Assembly (NCBI GenBank): GCA_012511395.1
Contig: JAAZGD010000064.1
Coordinates: forward strand, 1-8,141
Direction: 5' to 3'
Source of the DNA: Clostridiales bacterium
Lineage (GTDB): Bacteria > Bacillota > Clostridia > Peptostreptococcales > Anaerovoracaceae
Length of the DNA stretch: 8,141 nt
The notes beneath the pieces were generated by a model. That model was not told where the DNA came from and ran no database searches. It worked only from the letters and a program-made list of their open reading frames with translations. Shown here piece by piece: positions 1-6,776 of this stretch; positions within the stretch are counted from its first letter, which is position 1, and every line of letters starts with the position of its first letter. Position numbers and translations under genes: made by a program.

Positions 1-1798
1 CCTTATCATAAAGGAAGTATATACGAAGAAGATTCTCAGAATCATTTCCAACTTTTAAATGAAGGTCTAAAGTAGATTCTCTCAGCTTATTCCCTACTTT
101 ATAATACTTTATCTTGTATTCCATAGGATAGTTTTCAATGGTTCCACCCTTAATAGGAGTGACTAAGAACGGCCTGCCATACCGTTTAGAACATCTGCTG
201 TTCATCTCAGCTTCAGTAATCTTTCCTGTAAGCTGTTCCCAATATTCCGTTGCAAGATATGTAATGGCATCACAAAGGATTTCCATATCCACTTCCGATT
301 CCTTTACATCCTCTATAAGGGAAATAGCCTTAGAATGAAAGATCAAGGTTTTGGAAAAATGCTCTTCAACCCAGGAAGGTATATCTTGAGGCTTTTTGGG
401 AGCCGAAAGTCTGTGCATCTCATGACGCAGCATCTCATTTTCCTCTTTATAATTTCTGTTTTCATCCTTTAATTTTTCCAATTCCTCTTTGGAGTTTTCT
501 TCCCTTGCTCTTGAATTTACAAGCTTTGCCTTTTCATCTGTAAGCTTTTCGATCTCCTTTTCCAGCCTGATAATCTCCTGGTTGCACTTGTCTCTTTCCC
601 GACCGAATTCCTTCTCCAGCCTTTTACTGCAATCCTTTTCTTTATTAATTAATGCCTCCTGAAGCTCCTCCACTTCTCTGTTGCTAAGAATCATTTTCTC
701 AAGCTCCGAAGATTGCAATTCGTTAACAAACTTAACATCTCCATACCCTATATCCTTACGTTTAGAATATTCCTGCACATCATCCATAATCTTGGATAAT
801 ACATTAGAATCCCCTTCCCAAAATTCTTTCCCCATCAGCACCGTCCTTCTGTCCCCAAACTTAGAAGGATAGTAAATACAAATGTCTCCTTCCTCCAATC
901 CGGATTCCCACCCCGATATATAATTCTTATAAAGACCCCTTGGCAACAAAAACACATACCCATATCCCATAAGATCTTTTGCCAATCTGTTTATTACAGT
1001 ATGGTCAAATTTCTTTTGTGCAAGGTTTGTAAGAATCCTTTCAACATCAGGTCGGGGCGAAAGACAACCAAGGAAATCCCCTTTTTCCTCAAGGCCTACA
1101 TTCATCCTGCCATTTAATGATACTTCCTGCCTTGCAGGTTGGGAAAATATCACAAGAGGCAGGTCCCTTTCGGAAGATGCAATATAATTCTTTAGTTTAG
1201 CCACACTTGCCATGTCCTCAAGCTCACGGGCTGTTTCCAAAATTCTGTAGCGATCCTGCTCCAGCTCAATTTTTGAATTCCTCAACAGCCTTTTTACTAC
1301 ACCGATTCTGAATACCTCGCAAGGAATAGTTTCATTCTCAAGCTCCGACACCTGTACATTTATGCCTATCTCTACCCTATTTTCTTTCATAACAAGGCCT
1401 ATGTTTGTAAAAAACAATCTGCCCGGTGCAGGCGGTCTTCTTTGCTCTTCTTCCCCTCTGTTAGGTCCCATATCAGGTTCCATAAGCTGTATTGCCCACC
1501 GTTTTTCTTCGTCCAAGTAAGAAAGCTCCAGCTTATATCCGCTGTCTAATCTAAAAGACTTAATATCCTTTAAAGAATAACTTTCATAGTCTTGAGGCTC
1601 AGGTGTCATTATTTCCGCAGGAACATCCAGCACACGAAATCTTTCCCTGAGCCACGCCATGACCTCAAGGATTATTATCTTAAAAGCATCTTCAGGCGGT
1701 GTTTGTTTATTGCTGGAAAAACAATGAAGCTGATACGTATAATACACCACATTCTTCAAGAGCATAAAGGACTGTCTCTTTTTCTGTTCCTCATGCAT
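1..1798 (-). CDS. Large coiled-coil protein of unknown function, C-terminus cut by window edge
   Basis: This frame is open for 599 codons from an ATG at 1798 to the left edge, with no stop, so the gene is real and only its 3' end is missing. An AAGGTG ribosome binding site (1806-1811) lies 7 bases before the ATG, and an in-frame stop lies just upstream. I do not recognise the family. Residues 1-115 look globular and rich in aromatic and charged residues. Residues about 116-126 form a Pro/Arg/Glu linker. Residues about 127-355 look like a second folded region. Residues about 360-463 are a highly charged heptad-like coiled coil rich in Glu and Lys. After a Pro-rich break comes another folded part (475-599), ending in alternating hydrophobic strands with LDLHLK and LRIYFLYD. 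No signal peptide or membrane segment is visible, so it is probably cytoplasmic. It is transcribed alone, after the terminator of the peptidase operon. A partner gene may lie beyond the left edge. The gene call is firm; the function is unknown. Confidence 0.9.
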   Translation of the reverse strand, partial: MHEEQKKRQSFMLLKNVVYYTYQLHCFSSNKQTPPEDAFKIIILEVMAWLRERFRVLDVPAEIMTPEPQDYESYSLKDIKSFRLDSGYKLELSYLDEEKRWAIQLMEPDMGPNRGEEEQRRPPAPGRLFFTNIGLVMKENRVEIGINVQVSELENETIPCEVFRIGVVKRLLRNSKIELEQDRYRILETARELEDMASVAKLKNYIASSERDLPLVIFSQPARQEVSLNGRMNVGLEEKGDFLGCLSPRPDVERILTNLAQKKFDHTVINRLAKDLMGYGYVFLLPRGLYKNYISGWESGLEEGDICIYYPSKFGDRRTVLMGKEFWEGDSNVLSKIMDDVQEYSKRKDIGYGDVKFVNELQSSELEKMILSNREVEELQEALINKEKDCSKRLEKEFGRERDKCNQEIIRLEKEIEKLTDEKAKLVNSRAREENSKEELEKLKDENRNYKEENEMLRHEMHRLSAPKKPQDIPSWVEEHFSKTLIFHSKAISLIEDVKESEVDMEILCDAITYLATEYWEQLTGKITEAEMNSRCSKRYGRPFLVTPIKGGTIENYPMEYKIKYYKVGNKLRESTLDLHLKVGNDSENLLRIYFLYDK

Positions 1799-1846
1799 AT
1801 CATTACACCTTATATTTTATTCACAAGACTAATACCTTATTTGACA

Positions 1847-1872
1847 ATTATATCATACAGGCCATATTTCAA
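1847..1872 (-). promoter_or_regulatory. Probable promoter of the coiled-coil protein gene
   Basis: Reading the minus strand, a perfect TATAAT (1847-1852) is preceded by TGA, giving an extended -10 (TGnTATAAT, 1847-1855). A TTGAAA box lies at 1867-1872, with a short 14-base spacer, so the extended -10 probably does most of the work. Initiation would fall near 1840, giving a leader of about 40 bases before the ATG at 1798. Confidence 0.55.
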
Positions 1873-1911
1873 CCTTAGTCTTTTAAATGTAACTAGGTTG
1901 TCATAATCATC

Positions 1912-1938
1912 AAAAAGGCTCCTGATAATTCAGGAGCC
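1912..1938 (-). terminator. Intrinsic terminator of the permease-hydrolase-peptidase operon
   Basis: On the minus strand, a perfect 8-bp stem (GGCTCCTG / CAGGAGCC; arms 1931-1938 and 1917-1924) with a 6-base loop is followed directly by five T residues (1916-1912). It lies 16 bases after the stop of the peptidase gene, where a Rho-independent terminator is expected. It also separates that operon from the promoter of the coiled-coil gene. Confidence 0.9.
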
Positions 1939-1953
1939 AATCTTTATAAATTG

Positions 1954-3990
1954 TTATATTGCGTATTCATTCATTAATGCTACGGCCTTTTCAAGTCCTA
2001 CTTTTTCTTCAGCCAATATTTTAACCAGTTTGTCTTTTTCTATCATAAGAAGTCTTTCAAGCTCACCGATTTCCAAAGCATAATTTCCATCTTCAATATC
2101 ATACTTATTGGAAAGACTCAGCACCACATTGCCTATATCACAATGACGGAATTTTATAAGGCCTGCTCCCCAGGTAGTATCTCGGTTATTAAACAGCTGA
2201 TTTTCAAAGTAGTGACATGTGGCAACATCAAAGTTCATATAGTACCATGCCCAGTCAACTGCTGAAATATAATCGTCATAGGCCTCCTGCACATTGCCTT
2301 CTTTAAGAAGTTCAATGGCGCCTTCCAAAGCCTCTATATTATCCTGGTAAAGCTCATGCTTTGTAATAGCTTCCGGCTCAAAATCGAGGCCCAAAAGAGC
2401 ATCTTGGAAAGCCACATAGATTTCCTGAATCTGCTTATTTAACTCAATAGCAACCTCTCTTACTCCATCATCTTCAACAGAAGCCATTTTAGCTTCCAGC
2501 TTTTCAGCTGCGCTGTAAGCCTCTTCAATCAAGGCTTCAAATTCCTCAGGGTCATTCAAGGAATTCTCAAAATCTGCTATCCTTGCAGTAAAGTCCATAG
2601 GCATTACAAGCACAGAATCCAGATCCAAAACCAGCTTTCCAAAGACCTTAATACATTCTGTCAACCCTTCCTCATCAAGAGGCTGTGCCTCCCAGCTGTC
2701 GTAATTAGAGTGGTAGCCCATGTTATCATAGTTTTCACCATCGCCTTCACCTGCCACTATGGCCGGTATTCCCACCCTTGCCCAATAGAAATCTTCTGTA
2801 TAGGTGCTGGTTTTATCGTATGACCATTCATACTTTGACTTCTCGTTCAGTTCACCTACACTGTCTTCAATAAATGATACAAGCTCCACAGCACTTCTTA
2901 TGCCCATATACGTTTCGCCTTGCACTGCATAGCCTCCATCGTTGTTAACAATTGCAAATGCACCTTCCACCCACTCAGGATGCACTGTTTTTATCTCTTC
3001 AAAGGCACCTGTTGACCAATCGTATTCACTGCCTGAAACTCCCCATTCCTCAGCACCGTGGAAACAGAATCGAATAGTCCTCTCAGGCTCATAACCTATA
3101 TCCATCATGGCCTTTGCTATAGCTAAAGATGTTGCCACACCTTGAGCATCATCATAGGCTGAATGGAAATACCCATCCATATGGGCAAATACGAATATGG
3201 TTTCATCCGTTTCTCCCGGTATCTCGCCCCATACGTTGTGGGATGTGGCATTGTTTGTTACCCTTGAATCAGCGTTCAGTATAACCTTCAAAGAACCCGT
3301 TTCAGAGTCCTCCATCATTTCCTTTAACATATCACTGTCCTGCTCGCTTATTGCCAAAGCAGGAGCATCTTTAGGTCCGCAGATATCCTGTACACCTACT
3401 CTGTCAAGTCCTTCTTCAGGATAAACGGAAACAGCAACTACTGCCCTTGCACCCTTTACCTTTGCTTGATAAGCAGGATAGTTAATCCACCAGTTTTCAT
3501 TTTGATCAACCTCAATCAAAACCAGTTTGCCTTTGACATCAAGGCCCTCATAATCCTCTTCCGTTCCTTCTCCTGCATATACAATCTCAATTTCTTCATT
3601 CTGGGCAACAATGGTAGTCTGATAAGCTGCCAGATCAATTCTTTTCTCTGCTCCGTCCTTATCAGTAAAGGTAAGATTGGCCCCTTTAAATACCCAGCCG
3701 TCGAGGGTGAACTCGTCAACAGTTACGTTTTCAAGCCCCAGTTCGTTCAATACATCAGCCACATAATTTGCAACTTCCGTTTCGGCAGGGGAACTTGCAG
3801 AACGCATACCCATAACAGGGTCATCGCCGAAGCTGCTGATTGTTTCAATAACTGATTTTGCAAATTCCAGATCAATTGCCTTCTCGTAGTCCCCAAAAAT
3901 ACCCTCTTCACCTTCTCCTCCGGACTTACATGCGCTAAAGCTTAGCGCCAGAACTAAAATCAGAAGGATTGCCAACACTTTCTTATACAT
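1954..3990 (-). CDS. Secreted lipoprotein M28-family zinc peptidase with PA domain (M28B-like)
   Basis: Predicted to be a lipid-anchored metallopeptidase that releases amino acids or acidic residues from peptides outside the membrane. The ATG at 3990 is preferred over an open frame 12 codons longer because AGGAGG sits 6 bases before it and it gives a clean signal peptide: two Lys, a hydrophobic core, and a lipobox ending at Cys21. This gives 678 residues. Residues about 108-233 resemble a PA insert. The M28 metal and catalytic residues are all visible: HMD (His270, Asp272), YDDAQG (Asp280/281), GAEEWG (Glu314/315), NND (Asp351) and YHSNYD (His427). The YHS-x-Y-D form is typical of the M28B branch (glutamate carboxypeptidase II and relatives). 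Residues about 458-678 are a long, mostly helical acidic extension, in the place of the M28B helical dimerisation domain. It is the last gene of the operon, 39 bases after the C26 hydrolase. Family is firm; substrate is unknown. Confidence 0.93.
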   Translation of the reverse strand: MYKKVLAILLILVLALSFSACKSGGEGEEGIFGDYEKAIDLEFAKSVIETISSFGDDPVMGMRSASSPAETEVANYVADVLNELGLENVTVDEFTLDGWVFKGANLTFTDKDGAEKRIDLAAYQTTIVAQNEEIEIVYAGEGTEEDYEGLDVKGKLVLIEVDQNENWWINYPAYQAKVKGARAVVAVSVYPEEGLDRVGVQDICGPKDAPALAISEQDSDMLKEMMEDSETGSLKVILNADSRVTNNATSHNVWGEIPGETDETIFVFAHMDGYFHSAYDDAQGVATSLAIAKAMMDIGYEPERTIRFCFHGAEEWGVSGSEYDWSTGAFEEIKTVHPEWVEGAFAIVNNDGGYAVQGETYMGIRSAVELVSFIEDSVGELNEKSKYEWSYDKTSTYTEDFYWARVGIPAIVAGEGDGENYDNMGYHSNYDSWEAQPLDEEGLTECIKVFGKLVLDLDSVLVMPMDFTARIADFENSLNDPEEFEALIEEAYSAAEKLEAKMASVEDDGVREVAIELNKQIQEIYVAFQDALLGLDFEPEAITKHELYQDNIEALEGAIELLKEGNVQEAYDDYISAVDWAWYYMNFDVATCHYFENQLFNNRDTTWGAGLIKFRHCDIGNVVLSLSNKYDIEDGNYALEIGELERLLMIEKDKLVKILAEEKVGLEKAVALMNEYAI

Positions 3991-3996
3991 AACTTC

Positions 3997-4002
3997 CCTC
4001 CT
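3997..4002 (-). promoter_or_regulatory. Ribosome binding site that sets the peptidase start
   Basis: AGGAGG on the minus strand lies 6 bases before the ATG at 3990. It lies inside the longer alternative frame that begins at 4026, so it argues for the shorter start, which also yields a normal lipoprotein signal peptide. Confidence 0.85.
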
Positions 4003-4029
4003 GCTCCTTGGAGCCCTTACAAGCAAAAA

Positions 4030-4845
4030 CTATTTTGCAGCTTCCATCAATGCCTCAAAGATTTTTAAATACTCATGATATCCGTCAACCACCATCCACT
4101 CAGGGTGAAATTGTACACCCATAACATATGTAGCATCTGTTCTGTCGATAGATTCAATAATCATATCTTCAGTAACGCCGTTCCATTCCAGGTTGTCCCC
4201 AAGATCCTTAATGGCTTGATGATGCCATGAGTTAACGTTCAATATTCTGTCTCCCATAATCTCTACAAGATGACCATACTCTGAAAGAAGAATATCGTGA
4301 TACTCAAAATCCTCCTCATCCGGTGACCTGTGAAGTATGTCTGTATCATATTCAGTTGGAATATCCTGATATAAGGTGCCTCCGCTAAAAACATTCAATA
4401 CCTGACAACCTCTGCAGATTGCCAAAACAGGCATGTCTCTCTTTAAAGCTCCTTCCAACAACAAAAAGTCGGATTTGTCTCTTTCTGCATTTACTTCTTC
4501 AAGATAAGGGGAAGGCTCCTCATTATAGTAAGCAGGATCTATGTCTTCTCCTCCTGTAAGAATCAGTACATCGATAGTATCAAGAGCCTCTTCCACCTGA
4601 TCCTCTGTCTCAAACAAGGACAGAAGCACAGGGTTGCCTAAGGCCATGGTTACAGCTTCAATGTAAGCCGCAAGGTCCTCTCCGTACTCATCTGTATCTA
4701 TGACTTCACACCATGAGATTCCCACATTTACCAAATCCGCCTGATTGTCCTGCTCATTGGCGCAACCTGAAAACATGACAGACATAAGAAGTAGAACCAA
4801 TACAAACAATGTTACTCTTTTAAACTTATGTCCTTTTCTAACCAA
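4030..4845 (-). CDS. Lipoprotein class I glutamine amidotransferase-like gamma-glutamyl hydrolase (peptidase C26, PuuD-type)
   Basis: Likely hydrolyses gamma-glutamyl amide bonds, for example in gamma-glutamyl-GABA, gamma-glutamyl peptides or poly-gamma-glutamate. The TTG at 4845 is chosen because AGGAGG (4853-4858) is 7 bases upstream; a longer start at 4863 would place this site within the coding region. The 271-residue product begins with basic residues, a hydrophobic stretch and a lipobox FSGC at Cys28, so it should be anchored outside the cytoplasmic membrane. Family signs are LTGGEDIDP (96-104), the nucleophile elbow AICRGCQ with Cys144, SWHHQ (206-210), and GVQFHPEW with His247 and Glu249, giving a complete Cys-His-Glu triad. 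Bacterial PuuD-type enzymes are normally cytoplasmic, so the export signal is unusual. It lies between the permease and M28 peptidase genes. The C26 family assignment is strong; the true substrate is unproven. Confidence 0.93.
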   Translation of the reverse strand: MVRKGHKFKRVTLFVLVLLLMSVMFSGCANEQDNQADLVNVGISWCEVIDTDEYGEDLAAYIEAVTMALGNPVLLSLFETEDQVEEALDTIDVLILTGGEDIDPAYYNEEPSPYLEEVNAERDKSDFLLLEGALKRDMPVLAICRGCQVLNVFSGGTLYQDIPTEYDTDILHRSPDEEDFEYHDILLSEYGHLVEIMGDRILNVNSWHHQAIKDLGDNLEWNGVTEDMIIESIDRTDATYVMGVQFHPEWMVVDGYHEYLKIFEALMEAAK

Positions 4846-4852
4846 TCTGTCT

Positions 4853-4858
4853 CCTCCT
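4853..4858 (-). promoter_or_regulatory. Ribosome binding site that sets a TTG start for the C26 hydrolase
   Basis: AGGAGG on the minus strand, 7 bases before the TTG at 4845. No ATG start with comparable spacing exists nearby, so the gene most likely starts with TTG. Confidence 0.8.
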
Positions 4859-4878
4859 TTCAAATCCTAAGAACACAC

Positions 4879-4884
4879 ATTATA
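4879..4884 (-). promoter_or_regulatory. Possible internal -10 box upstream of the C26 hydrolase
   Basis: A perfect TATAAT is present in the spacer between permease and hydrolase, about 33 bases before the TTG start. No convincing -35 box lies 16-18 bases upstream. It could give separate expression of the two lipoproteins, but may be chance in AT-rich spacer DNA. Confidence 0.25.
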
Positions 4885-4901
4885 TACAAGAATGGTAACC
4901 C

Positions 4902-4922
4902 AAAAGATTGCATTGAGCAATC
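4902..4922 (-). terminator. Weak hairpin with four Ts between permease and hydrolase (possible attenuator)
   Basis: On the minus strand GATTGC and GCAATC form a 6-bp stem with a 5-base loop (4906-4922), followed by TTTT. The stem is short and the T tract minimal, so at most partial termination is expected. It may lower expression of the downstream lipoproteins relative to the permease, or protect the upstream message end. Confidence 0.3.
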
Positions 4923-4946
4923 ACCCTTGCATTAAATCCGAAGAAA

Positions 4947-6581
4947 TTATTTTTCAATCTTCTTCCCTGCCATATAGAAAACAAGCCCGGCTATAATTGT
5001 GGCAATACCTACTATCAGAATTACTTTCAGCATAAGATCGAAATTGCTGAACAAACCTTCTTCATACTCTTCTAAATAGTACTCATGACCCCACTCACCT
5101 TCATACCAGCCTAGGAAAAATCTGGAAAAGGTGGAAAAGAGTCCGATTCCTACATAAGTTTTTCCGATTCTTTGAAGATCTCCAAAACCCAGCTTAGTCT
5201 TGGGATTTATGGGGTAAAGCTCAGGTTCCATAACAGTGGACCCCTTGTAAAGCCTCTTAAAAATTAGGTAAAGCAAGGGCACTGCAAGAATCCACAGAAG
5301 GCCTCCAAGGAACCAGTCTGTCCCGTTTGACAAAATAGTAAATACACATATTGCAATAATTACCACTGCCATAATCGTATGGCCGACTTTTCCGCCCGGT
5401 GTTTGGAAAGGAACCTCTTCCTTTGGAATACGCCTCTTAAGAATCATGGCCGCAATAGTTGTTAAAGCTACAACAGTGACCATAAAGAATACTTCCACCA
5501 GCACCAAGAATGTAAAATCAAAAGGTATTAATAAGGCAGTAACTATGGCAACGATAACAAGTCCTACATATGGAGTACCCTTCTTTCTCGTTAACCTTGC
5601 CAAAAACTTAGGTCCGAAGTTTTGATCCGAAAGAATCAGTATGCATCTTCCGCCTGTTGCTATACAGACATTAAATATGGATAACTGTCCAAGAATAGCG
5701 ACTATCATAAATATTATTCCAAACACAGGACTCAGGTTTTGAGTAAGAACTGTTGCATATCCCACGCCGCCCGGCTCCGTGGTCCAGCTTTCCCAGTTTC
5801 CTACAGTAGCAAGCCCTCCAATAGTTGGAAGCAAATAAGTAAGGCTGATTAAGGGAACTACTATCATCAATGCTTTAGGAATTACTTTTCTTGCATCCCT
5901 TATCTCTCCTGCCATAAGTGAGATTTCATCAAACCCCGAATACATCCACACACCTATTGCAATACCTGCACCTATTGCTCCAAGAAGTCCGTCATACTCC
6001 TCTGACATAAAGGGCTCAATGGGGCTGAAGTTCCAGTTGGCAAAGCCTACAATAGCCACAAAAGCAAATACCAGGATAATCAAAATAGAAAGAACAGTGC
6101 TGACCACACTGACCTCTTTCAGTCCTACAACATTTATAATAAAGAATATAAGGACCATTAAAAGCTTGATAATGTAAGCCTGGGCATCTGTTAATTCCAC
6201 AATATTGCCCAGATAATTTACTGAAAGAACAACATAAACAGAGTTACATACTAACGCCCATATAACGTTGGTAAATACCATTATGGCAAACCAAAACTCT
6301 CCCAAGGCCTCCTTAACCCACATAATGGAACCGCCCTCCACCGGTCGTGCCGACCCCAGCTCAGCACAAATATTGCTATAGGGAAGGGCCCAAATTAGGG
6401 GAAGAATTAGTAATAGCAGTATGGTAACACCCGGTCCTGCCTCAGGGATCATCTCTTCAATTCCATATGCGCCTGCACAACAGATGGCATAAAACATACC
6501 TACAACAGAGATTAATCCAATGTTGGACTGAACCAGATCTTTTACGCCCAACCGCTTTTCTTTTAATGTAATATTAGACAC
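4947..6581 (-). CDS. APC-superfamily amino acid/polyamine permease with C-terminal extension
   Basis: An integral membrane permease for amino acids or amines, first gene of the operon. It starts with GTG at 6581; AAAGGAGG (6587-6594) lies 5 bases upstream. The 544-residue product has about 12 core membrane helices within residues 20-440. APC signs include the broken first helix with GAYGIEEMIPEAGPG (37-51), the EGGSIMWVKEALG segment (82-94), and GFDEISLMAGEIRDARKVIPKA (216-237), which matches the conserved APC loop. The GxYGIE form in helix 1 resembles the polyamine-uptake/LAT-like branch more than classic amino acid permeases. APC proteins are usually about 430-500 residues; here residues about 445-515 form an extra acidic, Trp/Tyr-rich linker followed by one more helix (about 517-538). 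Its grouping with two predicted extracellular hydrolases suggests that it imports their products. Superfamily is firm; substrate is not. Confidence 0.92.
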   Translation of the reverse strand: MSNITLKEKRLGVKDLVQSNIGLISVVGMFYAICCAGAYGIEEMIPEAGPGVTILLLLILPLIWALPYSNICAELGSARPVEGGSIMWVKEALGEFWFAIMVFTNVIWALVCNSVYVVLSVNYLGNIVELTDAQAYIIKLLMVLIFFIINVVGLKEVSVVSTVLSILIILVFAFVAIVGFANWNFSPIEPFMSEEYDGLLGAIGAGIAIGVWMYSGFDEISLMAGEIRDARKVIPKALMIVVPLISLTYLLPTIGGLATVGNWESWTTEPGGVGYATVLTQNLSPVFGIIFMIVAILGQLSIFNVCIATGGRCILILSDQNFGPKFLARLTRKKGTPYVGLVIVAIVTALLIPFDFTFLVLVEVFFMVTVVALTTIAAMILKRRIPKEEVPFQTPGGKVGHTIMAVVIIAICVFTILSNGTDWFLGGLLWILAVPLLYLIFKRLYKGSTVMEPELYPINPKTKLGFGDLQRIGKTYVGIGLFSTFSRFFLGWYEGEWGHEYYLEEYEEGLFSNFDLMLKVILIVGIATIIAGLVFYMAGKKIEK

Positions 6582-6626
6582 GTTAGCCTCCTTTCCTGCC
6601 GGAATATTACTTTTATCATTAAATGT

Positions 6627-6651
6627 TATTACAAAACACCCTTTTGTAATA
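6627..6651. repeat. Perfect 10-bp inverted repeat in the permease leader
   Basis: TATTACAAAA (6627-6636) and TTTTGTAATA (6642-6651) are perfect inverted copies around a 5-base spacer CACCC. The element lies 46 bases upstream of the permease GTG. As DNA it looks like an operator for a dimeric regulator; as RNA it would form a hairpin in the leader. It lacks a T tract on the minus strand, so it is not a standard terminator. Confidence 0.6.
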
Positions 6652-6686
6652 CTGAATACTTGCTATATCACTTTTCATATCTTGTT

Positions 6687-6704
6687 ATGCAATATATAAT
6701 CCGT
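6687..6704 (-). promoter_or_regulatory. Possible sigma-54 (-24/-12) promoter for the operon
   Basis: On the minus strand GG (6702-6701) is followed after exactly 10 bases by GC (6690-6689), and the -12 part reads TTGCA as in the consensus. The -24 part (CGGATT) matches only at the invariant GG, so this is a weak candidate. It overlaps a sigma-A-type candidate; both cannot be judged by eye. Confidence 0.25.
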
Positions 6705-6718
6705 GAATATTGTCGCAA
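6691..6718 (-). promoter_or_regulatory. Possible sigma-A promoter for the permease operon
   Basis: TTGCGA (6713-6718 on the minus strand) and TATATT (6691-6696) are separated by 16 bases. They match the -35 and -10 consensus at 4 of 6 and 5 of 6 positions. The -35 box lies inside a 17-bp palindrome, so a protein bound there could block or assist initiation. The leader would be about 100 bases and would include the 6627-6651 inverted repeat. Confidence 0.4.
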
Positions 6719-6722
6719 TATT
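6706..6722. promoter_or_regulatory. Operator-like palindrome AATATTG-TCG-CAATATT
   Basis: Two perfect 7-bp arms flank TCG. The core TCGCAA (6713-6718) occurs again at 6735-6740, exactly 22 bp away, or about two helical turns, in the same orientation. This spacing on one face of the helix suggests paired binding sites for a regulator of the permease operon, the divergent small gene, or both. Confidence 0.45.
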
Positions 6723-6776
6723 ACATATATTATTTCGCAACATCTGAATGTATCATGAAATAATTCCCTCAACTTG

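Noticed and set aside
1841..1869. Plus-strand TTGACA that looks like a perfect -35 box
   Set aside because: No acceptable -10 box follows at 16-18 bases, and it would point into antisense DNA; the same bases are better explained by the minus-strand extended -10 promoter.
1592..1906. A 104-codon plus-strand open frame
   Set aside because: It overlaps the strongly supported minus-strand coiled-coil gene and its promoter, has no ribosome binding site and no recognisable protein character.
3466..3855. A 129-codon plus-strand open frame and smaller frames inside the peptidase gene
   Set aside because: They lie antisense to well-conserved M28/PA domain coding sequence and read as shadows of it.
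4003..4014. Inverted repeat GCTCC-TT-GGAGC just upstream of the peptidase ribosome binding site
   Set aside because: A two-base loop cannot close a full hairpin, and GGAGC is explained by purine-rich ribosome binding site sequence; probably chance.
3991..4026. Upstream extension of the peptidase frame by 12 codons
   Set aside because: It places the AGGAGG site inside the coding region and adds an Arg-rich stretch before a complete lipoprotein signal; the ATG at 3990 is better.
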